Shown piece by piece: positions 22,689-33,186 of a stretch of DNA of 64,000 nt (positions are counted from its first letter, which is position 1; each line of letters opens with the position of its first letter). The stretch is taken from positions 186,001 through 250,000 of the forward strand of contig JAETXT010000007.1 of assembly GCA_019188255.1 (NCBI GenBank). Reading direction: 5' to 3'. The position numbers were made by a program, and so were the translations under genes. The notes below the pieces were generated by a model. The model saw only the letters and a program-made list of their open reading frames with translations. It ran no database searches and was not told where the DNA came from. The DNA is from Verticillium longisporum. Taxonomy: Eukaryota > Ascomycota > Sordariomycetes > Glomerellales > Plectosphaerellaceae.

Positions 22689-24573
22689 CTACTTCGAGCT
22701 CTCAAACACAGCCTTCATCATGGCATTGCCGACCACACCCGCCTCCTTGAAGCGCGGCTCGAAGAACGCCTGCGTCGTCTCGAACCGGTTCTTCCACGTC
22801 TCAAAGTTACCCAGCGACACGCTCTCCGCCCAGCCCCGCGCCGCGAACGTAAACTCAAGATCGTCCGATCGGTACCGGAGGTTGTCAATGGCGACGCGCA
22901 GCGCGTCCTCGAGCACGCCGGGGCTGCGGAACACGTGCTCCGTGACGCCGAGCCACAGCCGGAACAGCGGCGTCGAGCACACCATGTGGTTGTACGGCAC
23001 GATGCCCAGCTGGGCCCAGCAGTCGACCATGGCCAGCAGGCTGAGGTGGTTGTTGGCGCGGGGCGCATCGTCGACGCCTGCCTCGTCGGGGCGGCCGAGG
23101 GAGAAGCCCTCGAGCACGCCCGGGTCGAGCAGCGGCTGGCCGCCCCAGAGCGGCGCGCCGTCGCTGCCGAAGACGCGCTCCTTAGCGGCGAAAACCCGGG
23201 CGCGCAGGGCCGCGGCGTCGCCCTCGAGCATGAGCTTGTAAAGGTCCGTCACGGAGCGGGCGTACTGGGAGATTTGCTTGCGCGCCTCGGGGTTGAGGAT
23301 GGCGAGGCCGGCGTAGACGTGCCACTTTTGCGAGTAGATGCGCAGCATAATGTTGATCTTGACGTTCTCGACGCCTCCCACGTAGCGGGAGAGGGCCCAC
23401 GGGAACTGCGTGTTGGCGTGCCAGGCCTTGCCCATGGAGAGGAAGGCAGCGTGGGTTACGGCTTGGGTGTCGGCCGTGATGCGGTCATGTTCCTTGGCCG
23501 AGAGGTGGACATGCTTGGAGCGGAGAACGGAGAGGACCGTCTCAACCTTGGCGACCGATTCGGCGGAGGCGCGATGGGGGATGATGACGAGAGGCTGGTT
23601 GAGGGGGTCGACGCCGGGGCCGTGCAGGGAGTGGCACGACACGATATCCACATCGGCTGGGAGGTGTCGCTCGAAGGCTTGGATCTCGGGGTCCTTGCAG
23701 GAGGTCTGGCCGCCAACAATAGCACCCAGCTTGGTGGCTGCACATGATGTTAGAACTCGCAGGAGAGATTGTCAGGACATAAGGGCAGCGTACAAGGCGC
23801 ATACTGAGCGATTACACGATCAATGGTTGCGGCTTCCACACTGTATATAATGTAGTCACTGGCGCGGGAGACGAAGTGACCATTGCGGCAGATTTGTATA
23901 TTCTTCTATGAAGCATCTCAGCAACTGAATGGCTGGGGCTGGGACCGAGGGAAAGCAAACGGAGCACCGTACTTTTCCAGCAAACTCGTCCCTCAACGCC
24001 TCGTACTTGTCGTCTCTATCACAAGCCAGTATGCTATCCCCCGCTGTCAGTAGTGATCCGATGATGGGTAGCAGAAGCGGTGCGTGCGCCTTCAGCGAAG
24101 CGAAGCAAAGTTTATGAATCTGGATTCCAATTAGCGTCTCGTCTTCTTCTGAGCGGTTTGCAGAGAAAAGTCTTGGGAGGTGTGATGTTTCAGACAAATG
24201 TTTGTTAAGGTAGCTAGGTGTATCATCATGGAAAGCCTAGGTGTGCCTGGGGCCAGAATGGCTGATCCAGGCGCCCCTTGGGCGATACTCTAGCCAAATG
24301 CGCTCTTGTCATCATCAACAGAGGAGGGGGCATGGGATGGTGCTGTTCGTGTATAGGAAGCAGAAGAAAAAGACGAAATACGTACCAATTCGCGTGCGGC
24401 GCAGAAGACCTCTTGCAAGGCTGGAGAAAAACTCACTTCCAGCCAGCAGCAGAAAGTCTCTGCGCGTACATCTTTCCCATGTCGCCCATGCCAATCAGGC
24501 CGACGACGAAGTTCTCCATCCCGGTGGGACAACACTGGGCGCTGGATGCAGCAGCGGAAGCGGTGGACGCCAT
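22689..24573 (-). CDS. tyr1: Prephenate dehydrogenase (NADP+), tyrosine biosynthesis
   Basis: Converts prephenate to 4-hydroxyphenylpyruvate in cytosolic tyrosine synthesis. Four exons (24573-24437, 24033-23973, 23905-23794, 23737-22689) give 452 aa, the length I recall for yeast Tyr1. The Rossmann motif is in exon 1 (VVGLIGMGDMGKMYAQRL). Exon 2 reads ILACDRDDKYEALRDEFAGK, exon 3 ends ATIDRVIAQYAPS, and exon 4 opens TKLGAIVGGQTSCKDPEI and includes the catalytic-region VSCHSLHGPGVDPLNQPLV. The C-terminal helical domain carries YNHMVCSTPLFRLWLG. Donors are GTGAGT, GTACGG and GTACGC; all joins are in phase. It is divergent from the ats1-like gene with 487 bp between starts. Confidence 0.95.
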
Positions 24574-25060
24574 GTTGGAGGGCGATTTCTTTTGGGGGGA
24601 CGAATGAATTTCTGATCAGAACTGGGAGGAGTCTGCAGACAGCAAGATCTCACATCCTGAAGAGAAATCAGACGGCGGAAGCTGGTCCTTCTCCACCTGC
24701 CGGCGCGTCGTGGTGAGTCACAACGAAGCGGCTCGAGTGGTTGTTGCAGAAGGCGCTGGAGCTGGTTTGCGAAAGAGGAAAATTCTCCAAAGAGCTGTCG
24801 TTCGTCGCGACTTTTGTGGTTGGCGGTTGTGTGGGGCAGCGGGGGCGGCCAGGGTGGACCGGGATTGGCAGAACCTTCAGCCGTGAGCTTGTTTGATGCA
24901 TATGCTGTTGCTGACGTTTTGCTGATATCCACCTACCAGATGTCGAACCCCGTTTACCAGCATGACGAAACCTCCCCCGCTACATGTCACCGGCAGTGGC
25001 ATGAGGGAAGGCCCGTTCTGCTTACCACAAAAGAAAAACGACCTCCAGTATCCAAGGAAT
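24574..25060. promoter_or_regulatory. Divergent promoter region of tyr1 and the ats1-like gene
   Basis: 487 bp between divergent starts. I see no specific site that I can name. Confidence 0.4.
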
Positions 25061-26158
25061 ATGTCCGTCCTCTTCGCCATCGGCTCCAACGGCTCTGGTC
25101 AGCTCGGCCTTGCCCACAAGGAAGACGTCTCGGTGCCCAAGCAGGTCTTGTTCCATCCTGACCAGCCTTCATCTCCAATCACCCGCATCGCTGCTGGCGG
25201 TAATCACACTCTGCTCCTCACAGGAGACGGTCATCTTTATTGGAGCGGGGATCCCACGCCAGGCGCTTGCGGTCTCACAGCCGAGGCTACAGCCACAGAA
25301 CCCGTCTTCCAGCCAGTGCGTCTCAGCAAAGATGACCCTTCGACGGGCGTGAGGAACGTGGCTCTCGTGACAGCAACCTGGGAAGCCTCATTCGTCGCCA
25401 GGAGAGACACAGACGGTAAGGTGACGCAGCTCTGGAGTTTTGGATCCGGCGCAAAGGGAGAGCTAGGGCAAGGAGAACTGCTGGTTCGATCACCGTCAGG
25501 GACATTATTCAAGGAGTTTCCGCCCGCGGGAACCGAGATTGTAGATCTCGCGGCTTGCATGGGCCACGTCGTAGCTGTTCTGAGCAATGGCGATGCTTAT
25601 GGCTGGGGAAATGGACGGAAAGGTCAAACGGGAAACCCCGAAGGCGTGCTTCACCAGCCGAGAAAGGTTGAAGGTCTCGATTTCAAGGTTGCCCGGGCCG
25701 TGTGCGGGCGGGAGTTCACTTGTCTCTTTGGAGACAACGAGACAGGACGGCTTGCGGTGCTAGGCTCCGACAAGTGGAACATTCAATCGTCGGCCCCGTC
25801 ATCCGTCCCCGGGTGGAAGGACGTTGGAGCGAGCTGGGGTGACATTTACGTGTTGAAGCGAGATGGAACACTTTTGTGCTGGGGTCGCAATGATCACGGC
25901 CAGCTTGCTCCGCCTAACCTTCCCAAACTGGCCAGGGTAGCCATTGGAAGCGAACACGTTGTCGCCATGTCAGAAGAGGGTGACGTTTTAGCCTGGGGAT
26001 GGGGTGAGCACGGTAATTGCGGACCACAAGTTGAGAACAACGACGCTAAGGGACGGTGGAATGTTATTGCATCGTCAAGATTCATTCCCCCAGGGTCTCA
26101 AATCACAGGCATCGGCGCTGGGTGCGCTACTAGCTGGGTTGACATTACCACCGGATGA
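25061..26158 (+). CDS. RCC1-repeat protein, Ats1-like
   Basis: 365-aa beta-propeller protein similar to yeast Ats1 (suppressor of alpha-tubulin mutations, also implicated with the Kti/Elongator modification pathway). I take the ATG at 25061 because the family starts with this sequence (MSVLFAIGSNGSGQLGL); an in-frame ATG at 24962 would add 33 atypical residues. RCC1-type blades recognisable by GSNGSGQLG, AAGGNHTLLL, GNGRKGQTG, CWGRNDHGQLAP and AWGWGEHGNCGP span the whole protein. Single exon. Its stop lies only about 60 bp from the rad9 stop on the other strand, so the two 3' ends probably overlap as transcripts. Confidence 0.9.
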   Translation: MSVLFAIGSNGSGQLGLAHKEDVSVPKQVLFHPDQPSSPITRIAAGGNHTLLLTGDGHLYWSGDPTPGACGLTAEATATEPVFQPVRLSKDDPSTGVRNVALVTATWEASFVARRDTDGKVTQLWSFGSGAKGELGQGELLVRSPSGTLFKEFPPAGTEIVDLAACMGHVVAVLSNGDAYGWGNGRKGQTGNPEGVLHQPRKVEGLDFKVARAVCGREFTCLFGDNETGRLAVLGSDKWNIQSSAPSSVPGWKDVGASWGDIYVLKRDGTLLCWGRNDHGQLAPPNLPKLARVAIGSEHVVAMSEEGDVLAWGWGEHGNCGPQVENNDAKGRWNVIASSRFIPPGSQITGIGAGCATSWVDITTG

Positions 26159-26217
26159 GCCCAACTCGGCCACGATCAAAATTGAACAACAATGGCATCA
26201 CGTCATATACTTTTCGT

Positions 26218-27715
26218 TCAGCTCCCTCTGTAAAACAACCCCAGCCTCTCCACGCCGGACAACCTCTGCGTTGGCTCAAAGCCGTAGCTACTGGCTGGAG
26301 TCGGGTTCACATCGTTGCTATTCTCGGCGGCAGGTTGGTTGATGTGCGGACCAGTGTCCTCCTGTAATGATGTCAGCATTGGGAAGTGACGGAGTGATCC
26401 GGCAACTTACTGGCTGAGCACTATGATCCCACTCCAACCTCGCATTCTCTTCTTCCTCCTCGTCGTCATTGACAGGCTCCCACCGATCGTCCTCGACAAA
26501 AAGCCCCTCAGAGCGCATAGTAGACGTCGGAGGAGGTCGCTGCGAAGGCCTCAGGTCAAATGCCGACGTTCTCGCCGCAGTAGCCCTGCCAGATGGCATT
26601 GAGGGTTGAGGCGGAGGTGGCATCCCACTGCTGACCTTGGGGGGCGCCTGGTCCTCTACGTCGGGCTGCCTCTCGGACACCTGTGATGGCGCAGCGCTTT
26701 CCCTCCTCGACGTGGGCTCCAGCTGCTGCCGTTGCCTGGCTCCGTTGACGGCCTTGCTGCCCTTGCGCGTCTTCTGCGCCGGGTTGCCGCCGCGCTCGCC
26801 CACCGTCATGAGAAGAAACTCGCAGGCGATGCCGTCGCCCGGGTACGTCACCTGGATGGGCCGGGCGGGGGTCGAGTAGCGGGCGGATAGGTTGGTGCCA
26901 GCGATGCCGGCGTGCTGGATGATGGCGCGGAAGTCGCGGACGTTCATGACGATTCGGAGCTTGTCTTCGACTTCAATGTCTTCGAACTCGTCGATCTCAA
27001 TGGCAATGGACGTGTGAAGCGGTTTCTTCAGGACCTCTGCGAGTCATTAGCATCGGTCATTGCAGCGAGCAAGAGCTGACATGCCGTCTCCATTCACAGT
27101 CTTTTCGGTGAAGCACGTGAACTTGACATGCTCGCCATCCGAGCAGATGTCCAACAACTCCACACCAGGCCCAAAGTGCTCCATCAGCTGTCGCAACGTC
27201 CTCGACGGAATGGTCCAGTGGTTGCCCGCTTCCTCCCGGCTGAACTTGGCATGTACGGGCACAGCCACCTCAAAGGGTAGCCGATGTGTTGACGCCAGCC
27301 CGTTGCGGAATATGAGCTTGGCAACGAACCGGCTCACCTGCACGCCAGGCCCATCCTCGACCGACACCTCGCAGCGGTCAATGGCACCGTCCCGACCGTC
27401 GGGCCGGTCGGCGCCGCTGGCGATGCCGCGCTGCGGATCACCGGATGCGCGGCTGCGGAATATCGAGATGAGAGCTCGCGTGTAGAGCGTGCAGTAGAAC
27501 TTATCGCGACCGTCGAAGGCGTACCGGGAGCAGAAACGGGCGGTGGAAAAGGTGAAGCAGGCGTATGCAGACTTTGAAGAGTTCAGAGCCGTGAGGACGA
27601 ATTTGTCCTTCTGCGCTTCGAAAGACACGTCATCGCTGAATTTGTTGAGGCAGATGAGAGCGTCGCGGAGGGCCGAAACGGCGTCTTCGATGAGCGTGAA
27701 CGCAAGGAGGGGCAT
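26218..27715 (-). CDS. rad9: DNA damage checkpoint clamp subunit Rad9
   Basis: Subunit of the nuclear 9-1-1 (Rad9-Rad1-Hus1) PCNA-like clamp that activates the ATR-type checkpoint kinase. Three exons (27715-27085, 27036-26411, 26361-26218) give 466 aa. The clamp fold begins MPLLAFTLIEDAVSALRDAL, with FCSRYAFDGRDKFYCTLYTR and FRNGLASTHRLPFEVAVPVH in domain 1 and VRDFRAIIQHAGIAGTNLSA in domain 2. The tail is disordered, Pro/Ser-rich and acidic, as expected for the phosphorylated Rad9 tail, ending near GFEPTQRLSGVERLGLF, which matches the conserved C-terminal motif. The first intron (27037-27084, 48 bp) only keeps frame with a GC donor (GCATGT); the second (26362-26410) is GTAAGT...ACAG. Confidence 0.93.
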
Positions 27716-28317
27716 GGTTGTGATAAGACGGCGGCGGTCAGGTTACATTGGGATCTCCGGGACCAATTCAGCTGTCCGTTTCCCCGTCTCATCATTTGCT
27801 GGGTATTGAAGAATAGAAGACTAACCAAGTACCATTGACGGCGTCGCGGGTCAATCTAAAGTGGTGGTGATGCAAGACTCTGGATCTTGGGCGAGGCAGT
27901 CGCGACGCGTTCAATGACTAAGCCAAAAACTTGCGCCTGACCACGACATGGACCAAGAACATAATGTTCACGAAGCGCTCATCAAGGTACCTACGTATTG
28001 CTGCATTGGCGCTACCAAAACAACTCTGTGCACTAATTTTCAAACACTTAACAGTCGCCCGATTGCTCACTCTCCCGTTTCCTCCATCAACGGTGTTCGT
28101 TGATTATGCCCGCTGACGACCAACAACAACGATGTAACGTGCTGCAGTTTTGCGGCTTTCCGACTAATGCAAGGTCCCTGAGAAATGGTACTGGGACGCA
28201 CTGCATAACTGACTAAGCCAAAAACAATTAGCACTAATTCTCCGATACAGCCAGACTTCTACAATTTGGATCCCCACCAGCACCACAAGAAAATTCAAAA
28301 GGTCAAAAACGTCAAAA
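27716..28317. other. Intergenic region upstream of rad9
   Basis: About 600 bp between the rad9 start and the 5S gene. No gene is recognised; it should contain the rad9 promoter. Confidence 0.5.
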
Positions 28318-28318
28318 A
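28305..28318 (-). terminator. Pol III T-run terminator of the 5S gene
   Basis: On the minus strand the 5S 3' end runs into T5 (28318-28314), with a second T5 at 28309-28305. Confidence 0.8.
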
Positions 28319-28436
28319 CATACAACATCAGGGATTCGCTGGTGGTCACCCACCCAACTACTAGTCCGACCCTTACTGGCTTATCTATGGGAGAGCGGAC
28401 GGGATCCCGAGTTTTCCAGTAGGTATGGTCGTATGT
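28318..28436 (-). rRNA. 5S ribosomal RNA, complete copy
   Basis: 119 nt on the minus strand, beginning ACATACGACCATA and ending GATGTTGTATGT. Conserved internal stretches include AAGCCAGTAAGGGTC, AGTAGTTGGGTGGGTGACC and ACCAGCGAATCCC, which match the fungal 5S consensus (transcribed by RNA polymerase III from internal A and C boxes). The ends pair (ACATAC with GTATGT). A dispersed, single 5S gene is normal for filamentous ascomycetes. It lies about 500 bp from the left edge of the RIP-mutated zone. Confidence 0.95.
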
Positions 28437-28930
28437 GCTTGAAGAAGGTGTTGTGCAGATTCATCAGGACTGCGAAACATGTTTGCCCTCACTGAATGAC
28501 AGACTGTTCCGCCCAGGGCCAGGCGTCGCTAGTCCGCTTTGCTGAGAAGTGAGTGTCATCATCGTGATCCACCCCCAAGCCACTCGGGAAAAGGCAACGA
28601 ATTCGGCATGGCAGGTGGCCTTCCCCCCATTGCATGCCTGCAGCAGCTAGGTCCAGGATTGTGGTATTCGGGACCGGCTTTTGCATTAGGTTCGACGTGT
28701 GGCAGATGAGCAGTTGTCAGCTCTGGAGCCCTGAGCTTAAGGCGAGAGGAAAAAGTGAGCTCTCCACTACCGGACAGGCAGACATACGGTCGCCCAGCTT
28801 CTTGATATATAAAACCAAGGCAAGGATAGCGTATCGAAATATATTTATGGAAGCCGCGTGCTAGCAATGAGGGAATCCTTAAGCTGGAAAATCCCATGCG
28901 TCACTGTTATAGTTTTGAGAGCCTGGTCAG
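28437..28930. other. Non-coding stretch between the 5S gene and the RIP-mutated zone
   Basis: About 500 bp of normal base composition with no gene recognised. From about 28930 the sequence changes quickly to TA-rich DNA. Confidence 0.5.
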
Positions 28931-31900
28931 GCTGCTTAGTGTACTAGAAAGGTTGGCACCCTAGAAGGAGCAAGTAGTAACATTCTTCATCTTTTATAAA
29001 AGCAGTTACTAGGGCTTCTAAAAAGTTCTCAAGTAGCTAGCATACGTCCATTACTACAAAGGTCGAATAAAAGCACATGCATACCTTAGCATCTTGAAGG
29101 AGGCCTATTAGGACCTGAGGGAGGTATAAGACCGATAGGGGATCGCCTATTATTTAATCGTAGGAATCAAGAAGAGAGGACTAAGCGTAATAAGGGAATA
29201 GTTATAAGAAAGGTTAATGGACTAAGATTTAGAGAAGGGTATCGATTATTCTATCTTCCTAGAGACCCCTAAGAGATTAATAATTAATCCTTTTATTTAT
29301 TATATAAGACTCCTTAATATAATAATCGATCTACCCCTAAGGAGTAATAACTATTAGGATAATATATCGATTAGAGATATATAGAGTACTAGAAGATAGG
29401 CTATTATAGGATAGTAGATAGAGAATACTAAAGAATTAATATAATTAAGGCCTAATATAGAATAAGGATAAAATACTAAGAATAATATATTCGATAACCT
29501 ATTATTAATTATAGATAAGGAATTAGACCGATAATTAGAGGAAGAATAGTATAAACTTATAAAGAAAAGGAAATATAAAGAATTAATTATATTTTAAAGA
29601 AGAGACTTAATAAGCTTATTATTAAGAGTAATTAGTAAATTAATATTAATATTTAGGGTAATATTCTATAAAGAATTATAAAATATATTCTTTATAAGAA
29701 TATAATTATTAGCTATTTAATATAAAGGGATATCCTAATTAGAATTTAATATTTTCTTATTTAGCTTTAATATACGATTCTAATTTAATAAAAAGAGTTT
29801 CTATAGAGATATCGATAAAGTTATATATATAAATAATTACTTTATTAATACTTTATAATAGAGATAGATATTATATATATAAATAGAATATAGATCTATT
29901 TACGAAGTTATTTAGAGAGTAATAGGGGCTTAATTAAAGGGTAATATAGACGACGATAATACCCGATTATTCTAAATAATTATTAAACTATATAAATAGG
30001 ATTAATAGTTTTAAGCCTTTAATTAGAAATACTGAGACTTTATAGATACCTATAATAGCTTAAAAGCGGAGCTACTTAAACCCCTATTATAGATCTATAG
30101 AATAATGCTTTTATTTACGAAACTTAACCTAGATCTTATATAATAGATTATAGTTTAGGGAATTCCCTATATAAGAATAGAGCTAAATAGAATAATTAAG
30201 AGAGCGGAGACCCTATTATAGATTAAGAGAAGCCTAAAATAATACTAAAATAATAAAAAGAGAAGCTAAGATAATCTATAATAGATTTAAAATAAGATCT
30301 ATAGAAGAATAGCTAATAAGTAACTATAAAGAAGAGACGACCGAAAACTAAATAGCTAGCCGAATTAATCTATTATATTTTATAAATTAATAATAGAATA
30401 GTAATAGATAGATAGAAGAAGGCCCGAAGCCCTAGACGATATTAAATATTATAATTATAATAAATATAGATATTATACTAATAGCTACTTAGAAGCATTA
30501 TATATAAGTTATAGAAAATAAAGCTATATATATAAATCGTATAAATAGTATTTAATAATAAACTATAAACCGCTTAAGGGAAGAATAATAGGAGACCCTT
30601 AATAGGAAGAATTACTACTCCCGAGACTAAAATAATATAAAGTAATTATTAAATTATATATTAATAATAATTAAGTTAAAGGAGAAGTAATACTAGATAG
30701 AGGAGCTAATATTAACGTTATTAATAGCGATCTCCTAAAGGAAGTTAGAGAATAATTAGAGGAAAAGTAGGGTAAGCTAGGTAGGGTATTCCGAAATAGG
30801 GAGATAAATACCTATAGCGAAAAGAGGATTACTAGCTAAGTAATAAATAACTCTAAGATAAAGTATATAATAATAATAGAATATATAATAATAGATAATA
30901 TTATAAATAGGTATAACGTTATCTTAGGAAGACCCTAGCTAGCCTAAATATAGCTAATAAATAATTAATTATAAAGCTATTAGAAATACCTTATTAGGAA
31001 ATAAGATATTAGAATTATATCGATAAGAAAATAAATTAAGAATATAATCTATTAATCCCTAATAATAGCTTTAATTATATTATAGAATATATAAGCTCCC
31101 TTTATAATATCCTTATAAGAATATAATAAGAGAAACGAGCTACCCGCTATAGTCCTAGCGGAATACTATAAATTTAGGGATATATTTAATATTAAATAAA
31201 TAGTAACCCTACTATAATATTACTAATAGGATTATTTAATAGAATTCGAAAATAGAAAGAAATTACTTTTCGGACTTATCTATACTCTAGTAGAAAAGGA
31301 ATTAGAAATACTAAAGGAATATATAAACGATTTATTAAAAAAGGGATAGATTAAAGACTCTATTAGCCTTATTAATACCTTTATACTATTTATCTTAAAG
31401 AAGGGTAATAAGCTTAGGATATATATCGATTATAGGGGACTTAATAAAATTACGAAGAAAGACTATATTACCCTCCTATTTATCTATAAGCTATTTAATT
31501 AATTAGTAATAGCTAGGTTATTTATAAAATTAGACTTAAAAGATATTTATTACCGATTATATATTAAAATAGGAGATAAATAGAAAATAGTATTTAGAAT
31601 AAAATATAATTACTTCGAATACTTTATTATATTATTTAGCCTTATAAATATATTAATTACTTTCTAAATATATATTAATAAAATACTAGCTAGCCTTATA
31701 GATATAATATATATCGTTTATATAAACGATATCTTAATATACTTAATAATACTAGAAGAATATTAATAGAATATTAGAATAATATTTAGAAGACTTCGAG
31801 AATAGAACTTCTATATAAATCTAGAAAAATATAACTTTAATATAATAATAATAGAGTTTCTAGGGTTTATAATCTCCTCTATAAATATATATATTATAGA

Positions 31901-33086
31901 AGAATAAATTACTATAATAAGGGACTAGCCGACCCCCTAATCCATAAAAGACCTTTAAGGATTCCTTAGGTTTATAGGCTTTTATAAGCGTTTTATTAAA
32001 AATTACTCGAAAATCGTAGCCCCTTTAATTAATAAGAATGCTAAATAATTAATAATAGACTTCTAGCTAAATACTATTAATTTAATAGCTTTTTAAAAAT
32101 TAAAGTTTATATTTATAAGGGCTCCTATCCTCTAATACTTTAATAATAGATTAAAAACGAGAATTAAGCTTAATATATTAAACTTCGTAATTAGAGTAAT
32201 CTTATTTTAATTAGAGAATAGCTATTAGAAACCGGTTATATATTTTTTAAAAAAGCTTAAAAGTATAGAGCTATAATATAATATATTAGAAGTAGAAATA
32301 ATAGCAATTATAGAGTCTTTTAAAATATAGAGATAATACTTTATTTATAATAGATTAATAATTAAGATCTTAATAGATTATTTTAATTATAAATATTTTA
32401 TAGAAAAGCTAAAGATCTTAGGATAATAGGGAAGATAATTATAAGCATTATTAGAGTTTAACTTTATTATCGAATACTAAGTAAGTAATAGGAACCTAGT
32501 AGATAGCCTCTCTAAGAGGCCCGATTATAAGCTAAATTAGGGAGAATAGGAGTAAGCGAGGGTATATTATTTACTATTATAGATAAAACGATTCCTTAAT
32601 ATTATTAGAGCTATTATTATAATAGACTAATAGCTAGATAATAGACCTATTAAAGAAGCTATCCTAGAAGCCTAAAGAAATAATACCTTCTATAGGGTAA
32701 GAAAGGAGTAAAGGCTACCCGATTAATAAATAAAAGTAAATAGCCTATTAACCTTTAAGAATAAGATCTTTATTCTATAAGATAAGGCCCTTAGAAACGA
32801 AATACTATAATAAGCCTATAATAGCTTAATAATAGAGTACTAAGGAGTTAAGAAGACTATTACCTAGCTTAAAAATATATACTTCTAGAATAATTTAATT
32901 AAAGATATTAAGGAATATATCCCTATATATTTAATATATTAAATAATAAAACCCTAATACTATAAGCTATATAGTTAATTAAATAGCCTACTACTATTTA
33001 ATAATCCCTTTAAGGAAATATCTATAGACTTTATTATAGGATTCTTTAAAATTAGTAAATAAGATATTATATTAATTATCGTAGAT
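28931..33086 (+). mobile_element. RIP-mutated Ty3/gypsy LTR retrotransposon relic
   Basis: Extremely TA-rich DNA with stop codons throughout, but the plus strand still reads as a gag-pol in gypsy order: a CCHC-knuckle remnant about 30430-30500, an aspartic protease remnant (ILDRGANINVINSDLLKEV, 30688 on, Asp retained), reverse transcriptase (LRIYIDYRGLNKITKKDY near 31410, LDLKDIYYRLYIK near 31530, VYINDILIYL near 31715 in place of the YLDD box), RNase H (about 32160-32520, KSIELQYNILEVEIIAI) and the zinc-binding start of integrase (about 32820-33086). The integrase reading is cut at the TA where transposon copy 1 inserted. G-to-A and C-to-T changes on both strands explain the composition. Nothing can be functional. 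LTRs were not delimited. Confidence 0.88.
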
Positions 33087-33088
33087 TA

Positions 33089-33134
33089 ACGTAATCCACA
33101 AGCGAGTGGTTCACCCAAGCGAGTGGTTCACTTC
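33089..33134 (+). repeat. Left terminal inverted repeat of copy 1
   Basis: 46 bp, containing the 13-mer GCGAGTGGTTCAC twice in direct orientation, 4 bp apart. The partner is 34902-34947. Confidence 0.9.
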
Positions 33135-33186
33135 GCCCGGGCCCACGACCTACACCTGAATTCTACAGATTCCACCTCCGCCCGCG

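Noticed and set aside
28931..33086. Mitochondrial DNA insertion as the cause of the low GC
   Set aside because: The plus strand reads as degraded gypsy gag-pol and repeat copies differ by RIP-type transitions; no mitochondrial gene is seen.
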